In this document: in pieces, positions 15,401 through 25,189 of the stretch | How the letters are laid out: each line of letters opens with the position of its first letter | Numbering within the stretch: position 1 is the first letter of the stretch | Position numbers and translations under genes: made by a program | Source: an uncultured Bacteroidales bacterium | GTDB taxonomy: Bacteria; Bacteroidota; Bacteroidia; Bacteroidales; Bacteroidaceae | Direction: 5' to 3' | Length of the DNA: 64,000 bases | NCBI GenBank assembly: GCA_902779165.1 | Contig: CACZAN010000008.1 | Location: 1-64,000 of the forward strand | Notes under the pieces: model-generated | Database searches by the model: none | What the model was told of the DNA's origin: nothing | What the model saw: the letters and a program-made list of their open reading frames with translations, nothing else

Positions 15401-18400
15401 GTCTCGCTCGACGCGAAGAGCCTGGTGAAGAGCGGCACCCTGCAGAGTATTGAGAATGAAATCCTGAAAGGCTTCATGAATCAGGGCTCAGGAGCCGCCG
15501 TCGAAGCAAAGGCCGCGACCAGCGCATCTCTCGAGCGTGCGGCCCTCTCCTATGCACAGATGGGTGTCTACTTCGAGTGCCTGAAGAATCCTACTTCAAC
15601 GATATACAACATTCCTTATCTGCTCAGCTATCCTGCTGGAGTGGAGGCCGCGAAACTGGCAGACGGCGTGAAGAAGGTCGTGGAGGCCCATCCCGAAATG
15701 GGCGTTCACTTTACGACCGAGGGCGACGCCATCGTGCAGACCTTAGCCGACAGCGTGGCAGTAGAAGTGCCCATCACGGAGATGAGTGACGAGGCATTGG
15801 CGGCTTACAAGAATGAGTTTGTGCGCCCGTTCAATCTGCAGAAAGCACCCCTCTACCGCTTTGAGGTGGTGAAGACCGAGAGCGGAGTGCACCTGTTGAT
15901 GGACGTGCATCACCTCGTCTTCGACGGCGGATCTGCCGACCTGCTGATACGTCAGATAAGTGCAGCCCTCGAAGGAAAGCCCGTAGAGAAGGAGGCCTAT
16001 ACCTATCTCAACTTCGTGAGCGACCAGCAGCAGGCTCAGGAGAGCGACACCTTCGAGTCCGCCCGGCAGTTCTTTGCCGAAAAGCTGCAGACCTGCGAGG
16101 GAGCCAGCGAGATTCCTGCCGACCTGCCCAAAACCGAGCAGCAGGGCTTCATCGGCGAGGCCGTATGCCCGGCAGATTACGACAAGGCAGCAGCCTTCTG
16201 TCGTCAGCAGGAAATCACTCCTGCCCACCTCTTCCTGGCTGCCACGAGCTATGTCATCTCGCGCTACACCAACAACCGCGAGGTCTATCTCAGCACCATC
16301 AGCAGCGGGCGCTCGAACCTGAAGATTGCAGACACGGTGGGCATGTTCGTGAATACCCTTGCCCTCGGACTGAATATCGACGACGTGACCGTTGCCGAGT
16401 ATCTGCATCAGGTCTGCAACACCTTCGATGAGACGTTGCGCCATGAGGACTATCCCTTTGCCCGCATCGCTACAGACTTCGGTTTCCAGCCCGCCATCGC
16501 ATACGCCTATCAGGTGGGCGTGCTCTCGCAGTACATGGTCAATGGCCAGCCCATTCATCAGGAACTGCTGGAACTGAATGTGCCGAAGTTCAAGATCAAT
16601 ATCAAGATAGAGTCGCGTGGCGTGCTGGTGCAGTACGACGACTCGCTCTATTCCCAACGTCTGGGCAACGCCCTGGCAGAGAGCATCGTGGCCGTAGCCG
16701 AACGTATGATTGCCCAACCGCAGATGAAGGTGCGCCAGCTGTCGATTGTCAGCAAGAATCAGGAAGAGGAACTGAGCCACCTGCGCCAGACGGCAACCGG
16801 AGAAGCACCTTTCAAGCTGTTCCATGAGTGCATCGGCCATTTCGCAGAGCAACAACCGGACCAGGAGGCACTGGTCGCTTGCGATGCCACCTACACCTAT
16901 CGTGAGATGGACGAACTGACGAACCGCATTGCCAATGGTCTTCGCCAGCGTGGCGTAGAGACTGGTGACCGTGTGGCCTTGTTGCTGCCGCGCACCAGCC
17001 GCCTCATCCTCTCGCTCTTCGGTGTGCTGAAAGCCGGTGCTGCCTACATCCCCTGCGATCCCGACTATCCTGCCGACCGCGTGAAGCTGATTCTTGAAGA
17101 CAGCGAGGCGAAGCTGATCATCACACCCGAGCTGGCCGAGGAACTCCTGAAGACAGCCGAAACCGAACAGCCCGCTACAAACGTCACTCCAGACGACCTT
17201 GCATACCTGATCTATACCAGTGGTTCCACAGGTCGTCCCAAGGGCGTGATGTTGCGCCACGAGGGCATCTGCAACTACCTCTATGGTCATCCGGCGAATG
17301 TCTTTGCCCATGCTGTGATGACCGATGCCAAGCGGATGCTGAGTGTGACCACTATTTCGTTTGATGCAGCACTGCAGGATATCGGCATGTGTTACTTCAA
17401 TGGTAAGACCCTGATTCTGGCAACAGAGGAACAGGCCAACAATCCCATCGACCTGGCACATCTGATGCAGGAGCAACAAATCAATATGGTCAGCGGAACA
17501 CCTTCGCGCTGGCAAACATGGCTCACCAGCCCCGATTTCTGCGATGCCATTGCAAAGGTGAATATCTGCCGCGCTGGTGGCGAGAAGTTCAGCGACCAGC
17601 TGCTCTCACAGATGCGCAGTGTCACGAAGGCACGCATCTTCAACTGCTATGGTCCCACGGAGATTACGGTGGCATCGAACAATGCAGAACTGACAGACGT
17701 GAAGCTGGTGACTGTCGGCAAGCCGCAGCTGAATGTCAAGGAGTTCATCGTGGATGCCGATGGGAATGAATTGCCTGCTGGCGTGGTGGGTGAACTATAT
17801 ATCGGAGGTCGCGGCGTAGCCCGAGGCTATAACAACCTCGATGAGATGACCCGCGAACGCTTTGTGGAGTATCACGGCACACGTATCTACAAGTCGGGCG
17901 ACTATGCCAAGTGGCTGCCCGATGGAAATGTAGTCATCCTCGGACGTACTGACCATCAGATCAAGCTGCGTGGTCTGCGTATAGAGCTGGGCGAGATCGA
18001 AAACGTCATGCTGAAGGTCGAGGGCGTGAAGAAAGTGGTTATCCTCATCCGCAAGCTGAACGACAAGGAGCACCTCTGTGCATACTATACTGCCGACCGC
18101 GACATTGCACCCGATGTGCTGAAAACTGAAATCTCGAAGAGCCTGACACAATACATGGTGCCAACGGCTTATCTGCAGCTCAAGGAAATGCCGATGACCC
18201 CCAACGGCAAGACAGACGTGAAGGCACTGCCCGAGCCTCAGCTGGCTCTCAGCGGAGAGTATGAGGCACCGGCCAACGACACGGAACGCACCTTCTGTGA
18301 CATCTTCGCCAAAATCCTTCAGATGGATAAGGTGGGAGCCACCGACAACTTCTTTGACCTCGGAGGAACATCACTGGTCGTCACGCGTGTCATCATCGAA

Positions 18401-19696
18401 GCCGACAAGGCTGGAGTGCATGTGGCCTACGGCGATGTCTTCGCCAACCCGACACCGCGCAAGTTAGCAGAACTGGTTACTGGCGAGACGGTCGAGACGG
18501 GTGCTGATGAGATCACGGGCTTCGACTATACCGCCATCAACAACCTGCTGCAGCGCAACACCCTTGCCAACTTCCGAAAGGGCGAGCGCCAACAGCTGGG
18601 CAATGTCCTGCTGACAGGTGCTACAGGTTATCTGGGCATCCACATCCTGCGTGAACTTATCGACTCGGATGCAGCGAATATCTACTGTCTGGTTCGAGGA
18701 AAGACCCAGGAGGCAGCAGAGAACCGTTTGCGCAGTCTGCTCTATTACTACTTCTCCGACTCTTTCAAGAGCCTCTTCGGCAACCGCCTGCATATCATCT
18801 TGGGTGATGTGACAGAAGACTTGACAGAGAAATTGTCAGGAGTAGACTGTCAGCTGTCAACGGTCTTCAACTGCGCAGCCATCGTGAAGCACTTCTCCGA
18901 GGGAACGGAGATTGAAGACGTGAACATCGGCGGTGCCAAACGTTGTGTGGAATTCTGCATCCAGACTGGTGCCAAACTCGTGCATATATCCACAGCCAGT
19001 ACCCGTGGTATGTGGGCTGGCGACATCAAGGACGACATCTTCACAGAGCAGCGTCTCTACATGGGGCAGTATCTGGGCAACAAGTACATCTACTCGAAGT
19101 TCATGGCCGAGCGGCTCATCCTCGATGCGATAGCCCTGCATGGGCTGAATGCAAAGATTATGCGTGTCGGTAATCTGGCAGCCCGCTCCACAGACGGTGA
19201 GTTCCAGGCAAACTTCAGCACCAACTCGTTCATGGGCCGCATCAAGGTCTACAATATGTTGGGTTGCTGCCCGTATTCCATGCGTAACAAACGGGTGGAG
19301 TTCTCGCCCATCAACGAAGTGAGCAGCGCCATTGTGCTGTTGGCCACCACGCCTAAGGAGTGCGTTGTCTTCCATCCATACAACATTCACGGTCAGTTCC
19401 TGGGCGATGTGCTTATGGGTCTGAAGAGTGTGGGCGAAGGTATCCGTTTCGTGGAACAAGAGGAGTTCGCACAGGCTATGGATGAGGCCAAGAGTGATCC
19501 GCAGAAGGCACGCCAGATGGCTTCGCTGTTGGCTTATCAGGATATGGCTCATGGCCAGAAGACGGCAGATGTCGCTCGCGACAACGACTACACCACTCAG
19601 GTGCTATATCGCCTCGGCTTCGCCTTCTCGCCCACTTCGTGGGACTATGTTGAACGCATGCTCACCACGATTGGTGGATTCGGTTTCTTTGAGTAA
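12425..19696 (+). CDS. Dimodular nonribosomal peptide synthetase, C-A-T-C-A-T-R
   Basis: The 2423-residue enzyme has condensation domain 1 (HHIIGDG near residue 137), adenylation 1 (YTSGSTGVPKG near 590, VYGPTETT), carrier 1 (GLTSI near 975), condensation 2 (HHLVFDG near 1162), adenylation 2 (YTSGSTGRPKG near 1597), carrier 2 (LGGTSL near 1980) and a thioester reductase (GATGYLG near 2064; YIYSK near 2220). All catalytic motifs look intact. Known relatives of this layout couple two amino acids and release a dipeptide aldehyde with NADPH; these can cyclise to imines or pyrazinones. A first condensation domain may add an acyl cap. No phosphopantetheinyl transferase or MbtH gene lies nearby. It is co-directional with a barrel and a MATE exporter. 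Confidence 0.92.
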   Translation: MKTSAPLSKVQFGLYVECVAHQGEACYNLPYLYVLDGTLDEEKLKGAIETAVAAHPTLFTRIELNSDGDPLQTIDDAETFSLEVEPVENLNLEGKSFTEQLAALNYLIVPFDIYNDRLFHIRLLKDAEHFYFFLDIHHIIGDGTTLKVMLADLEKAYNGEALEPEALTMAEVATAEAELRKTAAFEEGKQWYAQNFDCGDCYTQLMPDLEIPEHSEASMVRTLGVDMARVDTFCKEKGIFKSNFFTTVYSFLLAKYNNEQESLFTTIYNGRTDKRFLHSVGMTVKTLPVYAKFDNETKVLDYLKAGQDQMSGCRKHDVYAFSDVVNDLGLQSNSMFAWHGMMFADEKLCDKPMKTIRLCNSTLEASLYLKAFILNGKYQVKAEYNSNEYSPEIISQYLESYEAVVEGFLTEEYLRDVDITTPSQVATLDSFNQTEVPYDDTQTIVSLFRQQAKATPDSIAVVYKDKKYTYAEVDAISDRIAGYISSKGLGAEDVVSVLIPRCEWMAIASLGVLKAGCAYQPLDPTYPKERLNFMMQDASAKLLIADEELRPIVDEYQGEVLLTKDFLNLEMTECLNVEVKPSNLFILLYTSGSTGVPKGCQLTHGNLVCFCHWYQRYYSLQHGHKVAAYASYGFDACMMDMYPALTCGATLYIVPEELRLDLVALNDYFEREAITHSFMTTQVAYQFASNIENHTLQYLSTGGEKLASITPPKGFKLMNVYGPTETTVLVTVFDVVRKLQDIPIGHAIDNMHLYVVDPQGHRLPAGAAGELWISGPQVSRGYLNRPEKTAEVFIANPFVAQGTEKYDRVYRTGDIVRYLPDGNIQFVGRRDGQVKIRGFRIELKEVETVIREFPGIKDVTVQAFEEEGGTGKFVAAYIVSDQQIDIEALNDFILDQKPPYMVPAVTMQIDAIPLNQNQKVNKRALPKPVKAAAAESQQTVQAPMNVLEQELHEMIAAIVNNTEFNITTVLGYAGLTSISAIKLAVQMNKRYGVSLDAKSLVKSGTLQSIENEILKGFMNQGSGAAVEAKAATSASLERAALSYAQMGVYFECLKNPTSTIYNIPYLLSYPAGVEAAKLADGVKKVVEAHPEMGVHFTTEGDAIVQTLADSVAVEVPITEMSDEALAAYKNEFVRPFNLQKAPLYRFEVVKTESGVHLLMDVHHLVFDGGSADLLIRQISAALEGKPVEKEAYTYLNFVSDQQQAQESDTFESARQFFAEKLQTCEGASEIPADLPKTEQQGFIGEAVCPADYDKAAAFCRQQEITPAHLFLAATSYVISRYTNNREVYLSTISSGRSNLKIADTVGMFVNTLALGLNIDDVTVAEYLHQVCNTFDETLRHEDYPFARIATDFGFQPAIAYAYQVGVLSQYMVNGQPIHQELLELNVPKFKINIKIESRGVLVQYDDSLYSQRLGNALAESIVAVAERMIAQPQMKVRQLSIVSKNQEEELSHLRQTATGEAPFKLFHECIGHFAEQQPDQEALVACDATYTYREMDELTNRIANGLRQRGVETGDRVALLLPRTSRLILSLFGVLKAGAAYIPCDPDYPADRVKLILEDSEAKLIITPELAEELLKTAETEQPATNVTPDDLAYLIYTSGSTGRPKGVMLRHEGICNYLYGHPANVFAHAVMTDAKRMLSVTTISFDAALQDIGMCYFNGKTLILATEEQANNPIDLAHLMQEQQINMVSGTPSRWQTWLTSPDFCDAIAKVNICRAGGEKFSDQLLSQMRSVTKARIFNCYGPTEITVASNNAELTDVKLVTVGKPQLNVKEFIVDADGNELPAGVVGELYIGGRGVARGYNNLDEMTRERFVEYHGTRIYKSGDYAKWLPDGNVVILGRTDHQIKLRGLRIELGEIENVMLKVEGVKKVVILIRKLNDKEHLCAYYTADRDIAPDVLKTEISKSLTQYMVPTAYLQLKEMPMTPNGKTDVKALPEPQLALSGEYEAPANDTERTFCDIFAKILQMDKVGATDNFFDLGGTSLVVTRVIIEADKAGVHVAYGDVFANPTPRKLAELVTGETVETGADEITGFDYTAINNLLQRNTLANFRKGERQQLGNVLLTGATGYLGIHILRELIDSDAANIYCLVRGKTQEAAENRLRSLLYYYFSDSFKSLFGNRLHIILGDVTEDLTEKLSGVDCQLSTVFNCAAIVKHFSEGTEIEDVNIGGAKRCVEFCIQTGAKLVHISTASTRGMWAGDIKDDIFTEQRLYMGQYLGNKYIYSKFMAERLILDAIALHGLNAKIMRVGNLAARSTDGEFQANFSTNSFMGRIKVYNMLGCCPYSMRNKRVEFSPINEVSSAIVLLATTPKECVVFHPYNIHGQFLGDVLMGLKSVGEGIRFVEQEEFAQAMDEAKSDPQKARQMASLLAYQDMAHGQKTADVARDNDYTTQVLYRLGFAFSPTSWDYVERMLTTIGGFGFFE

Positions 19697-19720
19697 ACGA
19701 TATGCAATAGCAATAAGTAT

Positions 19721-21052
19721 ATGAATCAAGCAGAAAGAAAAGCATTCAACAGCCAGTTCTGGCGTTTCCTGTGGTCGGCAATCCTTATCGCCCTTTCCGG
19801 CTGTCTGGGTAATGTCGTGGATGCGATTATCGTAGGCAATCTCATTGGCGAGGATGCTGTCAGCGCCATCAACCTGACACGTCCGGTGGTACAGTTCATG
19901 TTCACGCTGAACATGCTTCTGGCCGCAGGAGCAGGTATGCTGGTGGGAGTGGAAATAGGCAAGAAGAACATGTCGCGCGCTGCCTATTTTTATACGCTGT
20001 CCTTGACGTCATGCCTGATAGTTGGACTGCTGTTTACCCTGACAGGTTTGTTCTGTCCGGATACGGTCACCGGTCTGTTGTGCAACAACGAGCACCTCTT
20101 TCAGCCTACATACAAGTATTTAAGTATTATGCTGATAGGCTCACCTGCCTACATGCTCATGTGGGCCCTCTCTACGATGGTGGGGGTTGATGGCAGCCCG
20201 AGGCTTGTTTCCATTGCCATACTGATAGACAACGCTGTCAACCTGTCGCTCGACATCGTCTTTATTCAGCTCTTAGGCTGGGGCATCGGAGGCTCTTCAA
20301 CGGCGACCATTGTAGGACACATTGTGGGTATTGCCATTATGTGCTGGCATTTCCGCTACAAGGACAACCACCTGCGGCTGCTGTTCCAGGACGTAGAGCT
20401 GAAGTTCAGGAACGCCCTATCACAAATCATCTCCCAGGGTGCACCGCTGGCTATTGCTTCTGTCTGTCTTACGCTGCTGCTGTTCAGTGCCAACAACATT
20501 GTGCTGTCGTCATTAGGGCGCACGGGTATCTTTGCCTTCGCCGTATGTATGAACCTTCTGCAGATCTACAACCTCTTCCTGGCTGGCGTCTGCCGGACCA
20601 TTCAGTCCTTAGGAGCCATTCAGGTGGGAAAAGGTGACAACGAGGCTTTCAGGCTGGTGCTGACAAAGTCGTTCGGCTTCATTACCATAGCGATGATCAT
20701 CACCTGTGTCTTTGTCTGGATCGACCCCCAGGTCATCACCCGTTTCTTCGGAGCCAGTGAGGCAGGCATGATTGCCGAGGGAAGTAGGGCACTGCGCATC
20801 TTCGCCCTGAGCTTCATTCCCTTCTGCTACATCTATGCGCTGATGATTGTCTACAAGCTGTATGGCTGCCACCGCATGGCGCTGTTCCTGTCCTTCGCTT
20901 TGTCGCTGACCGTCATCCCCGTTCTATGGATTGTTTCCAAAGTCGCTCCTGACTATTTGTGGTACAGCTATCTGATTGCCTACATCATCGAGGCTCTGCT
21001 CATCCTGCTGTTCCACCGTCTGGGGCATATCAAATGGGAACTCAGCAACTGA
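19721..21052 (+). CDS. MATE-family multidrug exporter
   Basis: A 443-residue integral membrane protein with about 12 hydrophobic segments and the MATE pattern near the N-terminus (GCLGNVVDAIIVGNLIGEDA) plus AVSAINLTRPV. MATE carriers exchange cations for small organic molecules across the inner membrane. It starts 25 nt after the NRPS gene in the same direction, so it is very likely the exporter of the peptide product or a self-protection pump. Length is normal for the family. Confidence 0.88.
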   Translation: MNQAERKAFNSQFWRFLWSAILIALSGCLGNVVDAIIVGNLIGEDAVSAINLTRPVVQFMFTLNMLLAAGAGMLVGVEIGKKNMSRAAYFYTLSLTSCLIVGLLFTLTGLFCPDTVTGLLCNNEHLFQPTYKYLSIMLIGSPAYMLMWALSTMVGVDGSPRLVSIAILIDNAVNLSLDIVFIQLLGWGIGGSSTATIVGHIVGIAIMCWHFRYKDNHLRLLFQDVELKFRNALSQIISQGAPLAIASVCLTLLLFSANNIVLSSLGRTGIFAFAVCMNLLQIYNLFLAGVCRTIQSLGAIQVGKGDNEAFRLVLTKSFGFITIAMIITCVFVWIDPQVITRFFGASEAGMIAEGSRALRIFALSFIPFCYIYALMIVYKLYGCHRMALFLSFALSLTVIPVLWIVSKVAPDYLWYSYLIAYIIEALLILLFHRLGHIKWELSN

Positions 21053-21100
21053 TGTAATTACGAATTGGTCATTTTTTACGGATAATAGAGTCCTGAGCCT

Positions 21101-23983
21101 ATGAAACTATTTTTGCTCGATGCCTATGCACTCATCTATCGTGCGTACTACGGTCTCATCAAGAACCCGCGGATCAACAGCCGTGGGGAGAATGTCTCGG
21201 CCATCTTCGGTTTCTTCAACACGCTGGAAGATGTGCTGGCAAAGGAACAGCCCACGCATATAGGAGTCGCCTTCGATCCTCACGGCGGTACGTTCCGCCA
21301 TGAGCGCTATCCCCTCTATAAGGCGCAGCGCGATGAGACCCCCGAGGCCATTCGTTTCGGGGTGCCTGTCATCAAGGAAATCCTTGCGGCATATCGCATT
21401 CCCGTGCTGGAGGTGGAAGGCTACGAGGCTGACGATGTCATAGGAACGCTGGCGGCGCAGGCTGAGGTCGCTGGAATCGATACGTATATGATGACTCCAG
21501 ACAAGGACTACGGACAGCTGGTGTCGCCCCATGTGCGGCAGTTCAAACCGAAGACGATGGGCGCGGGCTTCGATATCCTCGGCCCCGATGAGATCTGCGC
21601 GAAGTGGGGCATAGAGAATCCAGAACAAGTGGTAGATATCCTTGGGCTGATGGGTGATGCGGCAGACAACATTCCAGGATGTCCAGGCGTAGGAGAGAAA
21701 ACGGCCTCGCAGCTTATACAGCAGTTCGGAAGCATCGCGAACCTGCTGGCAAATACCAACCAGCTGAAGGGCAAACTGAAGGAACGCGTGGAGGGCAATC
21801 GCGAGCAGATAGAGCTCTCGCGCTGGCTGGCAAAGATTATCACAGATGTGCCTATTCAACTGGATATGGAGGCGCTGGCCACCAGTGAGCCAGACATCCC
21901 ACAGCTGGTGCGGAAATTCGAAGAGCTGGAGATGAGGAGTCTGGCAAGAAGGAGAATGCAGCCTTCTTCCTCACCCGCAGGAACGAACCCGCCGACGAAG
22001 ACTGCCGAGCGGCAGCAGAACCCGTCCGGCACAGACGGACAAATGGATATGTTCTCCGCGAATGATGGACAGCTCGACCTCTTCGCCGAACCCCAATCCG
22101 CACAGGTCTTCGACCCCTCTCAATCAGGAAGTAGTGAGGGAGTGGAGTTTGCTTCTGCATCCACCTGTGGCTCTCGTTATATCCTTTGTGCCACCCCTGA
22201 TTCCCGCTCGAACCTGATAAAGATTCTTCTGGCTGCGAAAGAGGTTTGCCTGGACACAGAAACAACATCAAAAGAAGCAATCGATGCGGAGCTGGTGGGG
22301 TTGAGCTTTGCCGTCAAGGAACGTGAGGCTTACTATGTCCCGATTCCCGAAGATCGTGCAGAGGCTCAGGCTATTGTCGATGAATTCAGACCCGTGTATG
22401 AGCACAAGGGTATTCTCAAGATAGGACAGAACCTGAAGTATGACTTCACCGTCCTGCAGAACTACGGCGTGAGGCTTGCAGAACCTATGTTTGACACGAT
22501 GATAGCTCACTATCTTCTGCAACCTGAAATGCATCACGGAATGGACTATCTTGCTGAGGCGTATCTGCGTTATAAGACCATCCACATCGAAGAACTGATT
22601 GGTAAGAAAGAGCGCGGTAAGACACAGAAGACGATGCGCGAGGTGCCGGTGGAAGAGGTCTGTACTTATGCCGCTGAGGATGCTGACATCACGTTGCGCC
22701 TGAAGAATGTCTTCCTTCCACTGCTCGAAGCCGAAGGTGCCCTGCATCTGTTCGAAGAGATAGAAATGCCGCTGATGCCTGTTTTGGCAGATATGGAGCG
22801 TGCGGGTGTCTGTCTGGATACAGAGGCCCTGCGCCAGAGCAGTGAACTGCTGACGAATCAGCTCTCTGACCTCGAGAAGGAGATTCACGAGCTGGCAGGT
22901 GAAGCCTTCAATATCAATTCTCCGAAACAGGTGGGAGAAGTGCTCTTCGACCGCCTGAGGCTGCTGCCCAACGCGAAGAAAACCAAGGCAGGAGCCTATT
23001 CCACGAACGAGGAGATCCTGCAGCGCATCCGTACTAAGCATCCCATTGTGGACAAGATTCTCGAGTATCGCGGCAAGAAGAAGCTCATCAGCACCTACCT
23101 CGATGCGTTGCCCCAACTCATCAATCCTCGTACGGGCCGCATCCACACCAACTTCAATCAAACGATAACTGCCACCGGTCGCCTCTCCAGCAGCGATCCG
23201 AATCTGCAGAATATCCCTGTGCGCACAGAAGACGGCAAGGAGATTCGCAAAGCCTTCATCCCAGCACCAGGGCAGCTGTTCTTCTCGGCGGACTATTCCC
23301 AGATAGAACTCCGCATCATGGCTCATCTCAGTGGCGATGAAGGGCTTATTGAGGACTTTCGCCTTGGTCATGATATTCATGCTGCCACTGCCGCCAAGAT
23401 TTTCCACAAGGGCGAAGATCTGACAGAAGGTATAAAAAGGGTTACGCGTGAGGAACGTGGCCGCGCCAAGACTGCCAACTTCGGCATCATCTATGGAATC
23501 ACCGCCTTCGGCCTCACAGAACGTTTGGGTATCAGCCGGTCGGAGTCCAAGCAGCTTATTGACGACTATTTTGCCACCTATCCGCGTGTTCATGCTTTTA
23601 TGCAGGAGAGTATCGATAAGGCGCGGCAGTTGGGCTACACCGAGACCATCTGTCACCGCCGTTGCTACCTGCGTGATATCAATTCGGCGAATGCTACTGT
23701 TCGTGGCTTTGCTGAGCGCAATGCCATCAATTCTCCCATCCAGGGGTCTGCGGCCGATATCATCAAGATTGCGATGGTGCATATCTATCGTCGTTTCCGC
23801 GAAGAGGGATTGCAGTCACAAATGATTCTGCAGGTGCACGACGAACTGAACTTCTCTGTCCTTCCAGAGGAACGGGAGCGTGTGGAGCAAATCGTGATGG
23901 ATGAGATGCAGAAGGCTGTAGAGCTACGGGTGCCGCTGATTGCGGATGCAGGATGGGGCTCGAACTGGCTGGAAGCACATTGA
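21101..23983 (+). CDS. polA: DNA polymerase I
   Basis: A 960-residue protein with all three parts: 5'-3' exonuclease (MKLFLLDAYALIYRAYYG; GVGEKTASQL), a 3'-5' proofreading domain with intact DTETT near residue 383, GQNLKYD and YAAEDAD motifs, and the polymerase (DYSQIELRIMAHLSGDE, the finger helix with KTANFGIIYG, and VHDELNF). It fills Okazaki gaps and repairs DNA. A variable Ser/Pro/Gln-rich linker (residues about 285-350) joins the first two domains. The gene has its own short leader after the MATE gene and is followed 2 nt after its stop by an octamer array. Confidence 0.97.
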   Translation: MKLFLLDAYALIYRAYYGLIKNPRINSRGENVSAIFGFFNTLEDVLAKEQPTHIGVAFDPHGGTFRHERYPLYKAQRDETPEAIRFGVPVIKEILAAYRIPVLEVEGYEADDVIGTLAAQAEVAGIDTYMMTPDKDYGQLVSPHVRQFKPKTMGAGFDILGPDEICAKWGIENPEQVVDILGLMGDAADNIPGCPGVGEKTASQLIQQFGSIANLLANTNQLKGKLKERVEGNREQIELSRWLAKIITDVPIQLDMEALATSEPDIPQLVRKFEELEMRSLARRRMQPSSSPAGTNPPTKTAERQQNPSGTDGQMDMFSANDGQLDLFAEPQSAQVFDPSQSGSSEGVEFASASTCGSRYILCATPDSRSNLIKILLAAKEVCLDTETTSKEAIDAELVGLSFAVKEREAYYVPIPEDRAEAQAIVDEFRPVYEHKGILKIGQNLKYDFTVLQNYGVRLAEPMFDTMIAHYLLQPEMHHGMDYLAEAYLRYKTIHIEELIGKKERGKTQKTMREVPVEEVCTYAAEDADITLRLKNVFLPLLEAEGALHLFEEIEMPLMPVLADMERAGVCLDTEALRQSSELLTNQLSDLEKEIHELAGEAFNINSPKQVGEVLFDRLRLLPNAKKTKAGAYSTNEEILQRIRTKHPIVDKILEYRGKKKLISTYLDALPQLINPRTGRIHTNFNQTITATGRLSSSDPNLQNIPVRTEDGKEIRKAFIPAPGQLFFSADYSQIELRIMAHLSGDEGLIEDFRLGHDIHAATAAKIFHKGEDLTEGIKRVTREERGRAKTANFGIIYGITAFGLTERLGISRSESKQLIDDYFATYPRVHAFMQESIDKARQLGYTETICHRRCYLRDINSANATVRGFAERNAINSPIQGSAADIIKIAMVHIYRRFREEGLQSQMILQVHDELNFSVLPEERERVEQIVMDEMQKAVELRVPLIADAGWGSNWLEAH

Positions 23984-23985
23984 TA

Positions 23986-24130
23986 AAGTTGAAATGTTGA
24001 AAAGTTGAAATGTTGAAAAGTTGAAATATTGAAAAGTTGAAAAGTTCTTGAAGTGTCAAGCGACCAGAGGTCGAGCGGAAAAGTTGAAAGATTGAAATTA
24101 CCCATTAGACCCATTAGGCCTATTGGCCCC
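23986..24130. repeat. 3'-end composite: octamer array, two-hairpin core, second array
   Basis: Seven units AAGTTGAA/ATGTTGAA run from 23986 directly after the polA stop. They are followed by the hairpins CTTGA-AGTG-TCAAG (24047-24060) and CGACC-AGA-GGTCG (24061-24073), then AGCGG and more AAGTTGAA-type units. The first stem differs from the other copies by a paired change (G-C for C-G). Confidence 0.85.
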
Positions 24131-24155
24131 ATTGATAATTAAAAATTGAAAGATA

Positions 24156-25157
24156 ATGTCAGAGTATAATCCATCTCCCTCTCGCTACGACGGGATGACC
24201 TATCGCCGCTGCGGACGGTCGGGAGTACTGTTGCCTGCGCTGTCGTTGGGCTTTTGGCATAACTTCGGCGAAGTGACTCCTGAGGAACAGAGCCGCGCCA
24301 TCGTGCGTGCTGCCTTCGATGCTGGCATCACCCATTTCGACCTCGCCAACAACTACGGCCCACAGCCAGGTGCTGCAGAGTCGCGACTGGGCAAGTTCCT
24401 GCACGACGACTTTGCTGCTCATCGCGATGAACTCTTCATCGCTACGAAGGCTGCCTATGATATGTGGGCAGGTCCTTATGGTTCCTGGGCTTCGCGCAAG
24501 CATCTGATGGCCAGTCTCGATCAGAGTCTGGAACGCCTTCAGCTGGACTATGTGGACCTCTTCTATTGTCATCGCTACGATCCCGCTACGCCGCTGGACG
24601 AGACGTTGCAGGCACTTGTTGACATAGTGCATAGCGGCAAGGCTCTGTACGTGGGCCTCTCGCGCTGGCCGCTGGAGGCCGCCCGCTTTGGCTTTGATTA
24701 CCTGCGTCGCCATGATGTCCCCTGTCTGATTTACCAAGGACGCATGAACCTCTTCGATCAAGCACCCAAGGCAGAGGGAACGTTGGCCGCTGCCCACGAG
24801 TCGGGCGCAGGATTCATCAGTTTCTCGCCCCTGGCCCAGGGGTTGCTGACCGACCGCTATCTCAATGGGATTCCTGCAGACAGCCGTATTGCTCACGACC
24901 CGCGTTTCCTGAAGGCAGATATGCTGACACCTGAGACATTGAGCCGCATTCATGCATTGAATGACCTTGCAGCCCAGCGGGGCGAGGCTTTGGCAACAAT
25001 GGCTCTCTCGTGGATTCTCCACCACTCGGAGGTCACCAGCGTCATCATCGGTGCCAGTTCGCCCGAACAGCTGAGGCGCAACCTGGCTTGCCTCGACAGC
25101 CCTGACTTCACGGAAGAGGAGATGGAGGCTATACAAAACATTCTGAATCATTCCTAA
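24156..25157 (+). CDS. Aldo/keto reductase, YghZ-like
   Basis: A 333-residue TIM-barrel oxidoreductase. The start [21 protein letters not shown], the catalytic Asp/Tyr region ([19 protein letters not shown]), the Lys in FIATKA and the His in LFYCHRYD match the AKR14-like (YghZ, L-glyceraldehyde 3-phosphate reductase) group, which reduces small aldehydes such as methylglyoxal with NADPH. It is 172 nt after polA, separated by a repeat composite. It lies only 3 kb from an aldehyde-producing NRPS, but nothing shows a functional link. Confidence 0.88.
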   Translation: MSEYNPSPSRYDGMTYRRCGRSGVLLPALSLGFWHNFGEVTPEEQSRAIVRAAFDAGITHFDLANNYGPQPGAAESRLGKFLHDDFAAHRDELFIATKAAYDMWAGPYGSWASRKHLMASLDQSLERLQLDYVDLFYCHRYDPATPLDETLQALVDIVHSGKALYVGLSRWPLEAARFGFDYLRRHDVPCLIYQGRMNLFDQAPKAEGTLAAAHESGAGFISFSPLAQGLLTDRYLNGIPADSRIAHDPRFLKADMLTPETLSRIHALNDLAAQRGEALATMALSWILHHSEVTSVIIGASSPEQLRRNLACLDSPDFTEEEMEAIQNILNHS

Positions 25158-25189
25158 CAATACAAACAATCATCCCTAAAAAAAACACA

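Noticed and set aside
24156-25157. Aldo/keto reductase as a tailoring enzyme of the NRPS product
   Set aside because: polA and a repeat composite separate it from the operon, and the YghZ-like group is a housekeeping detoxifier.
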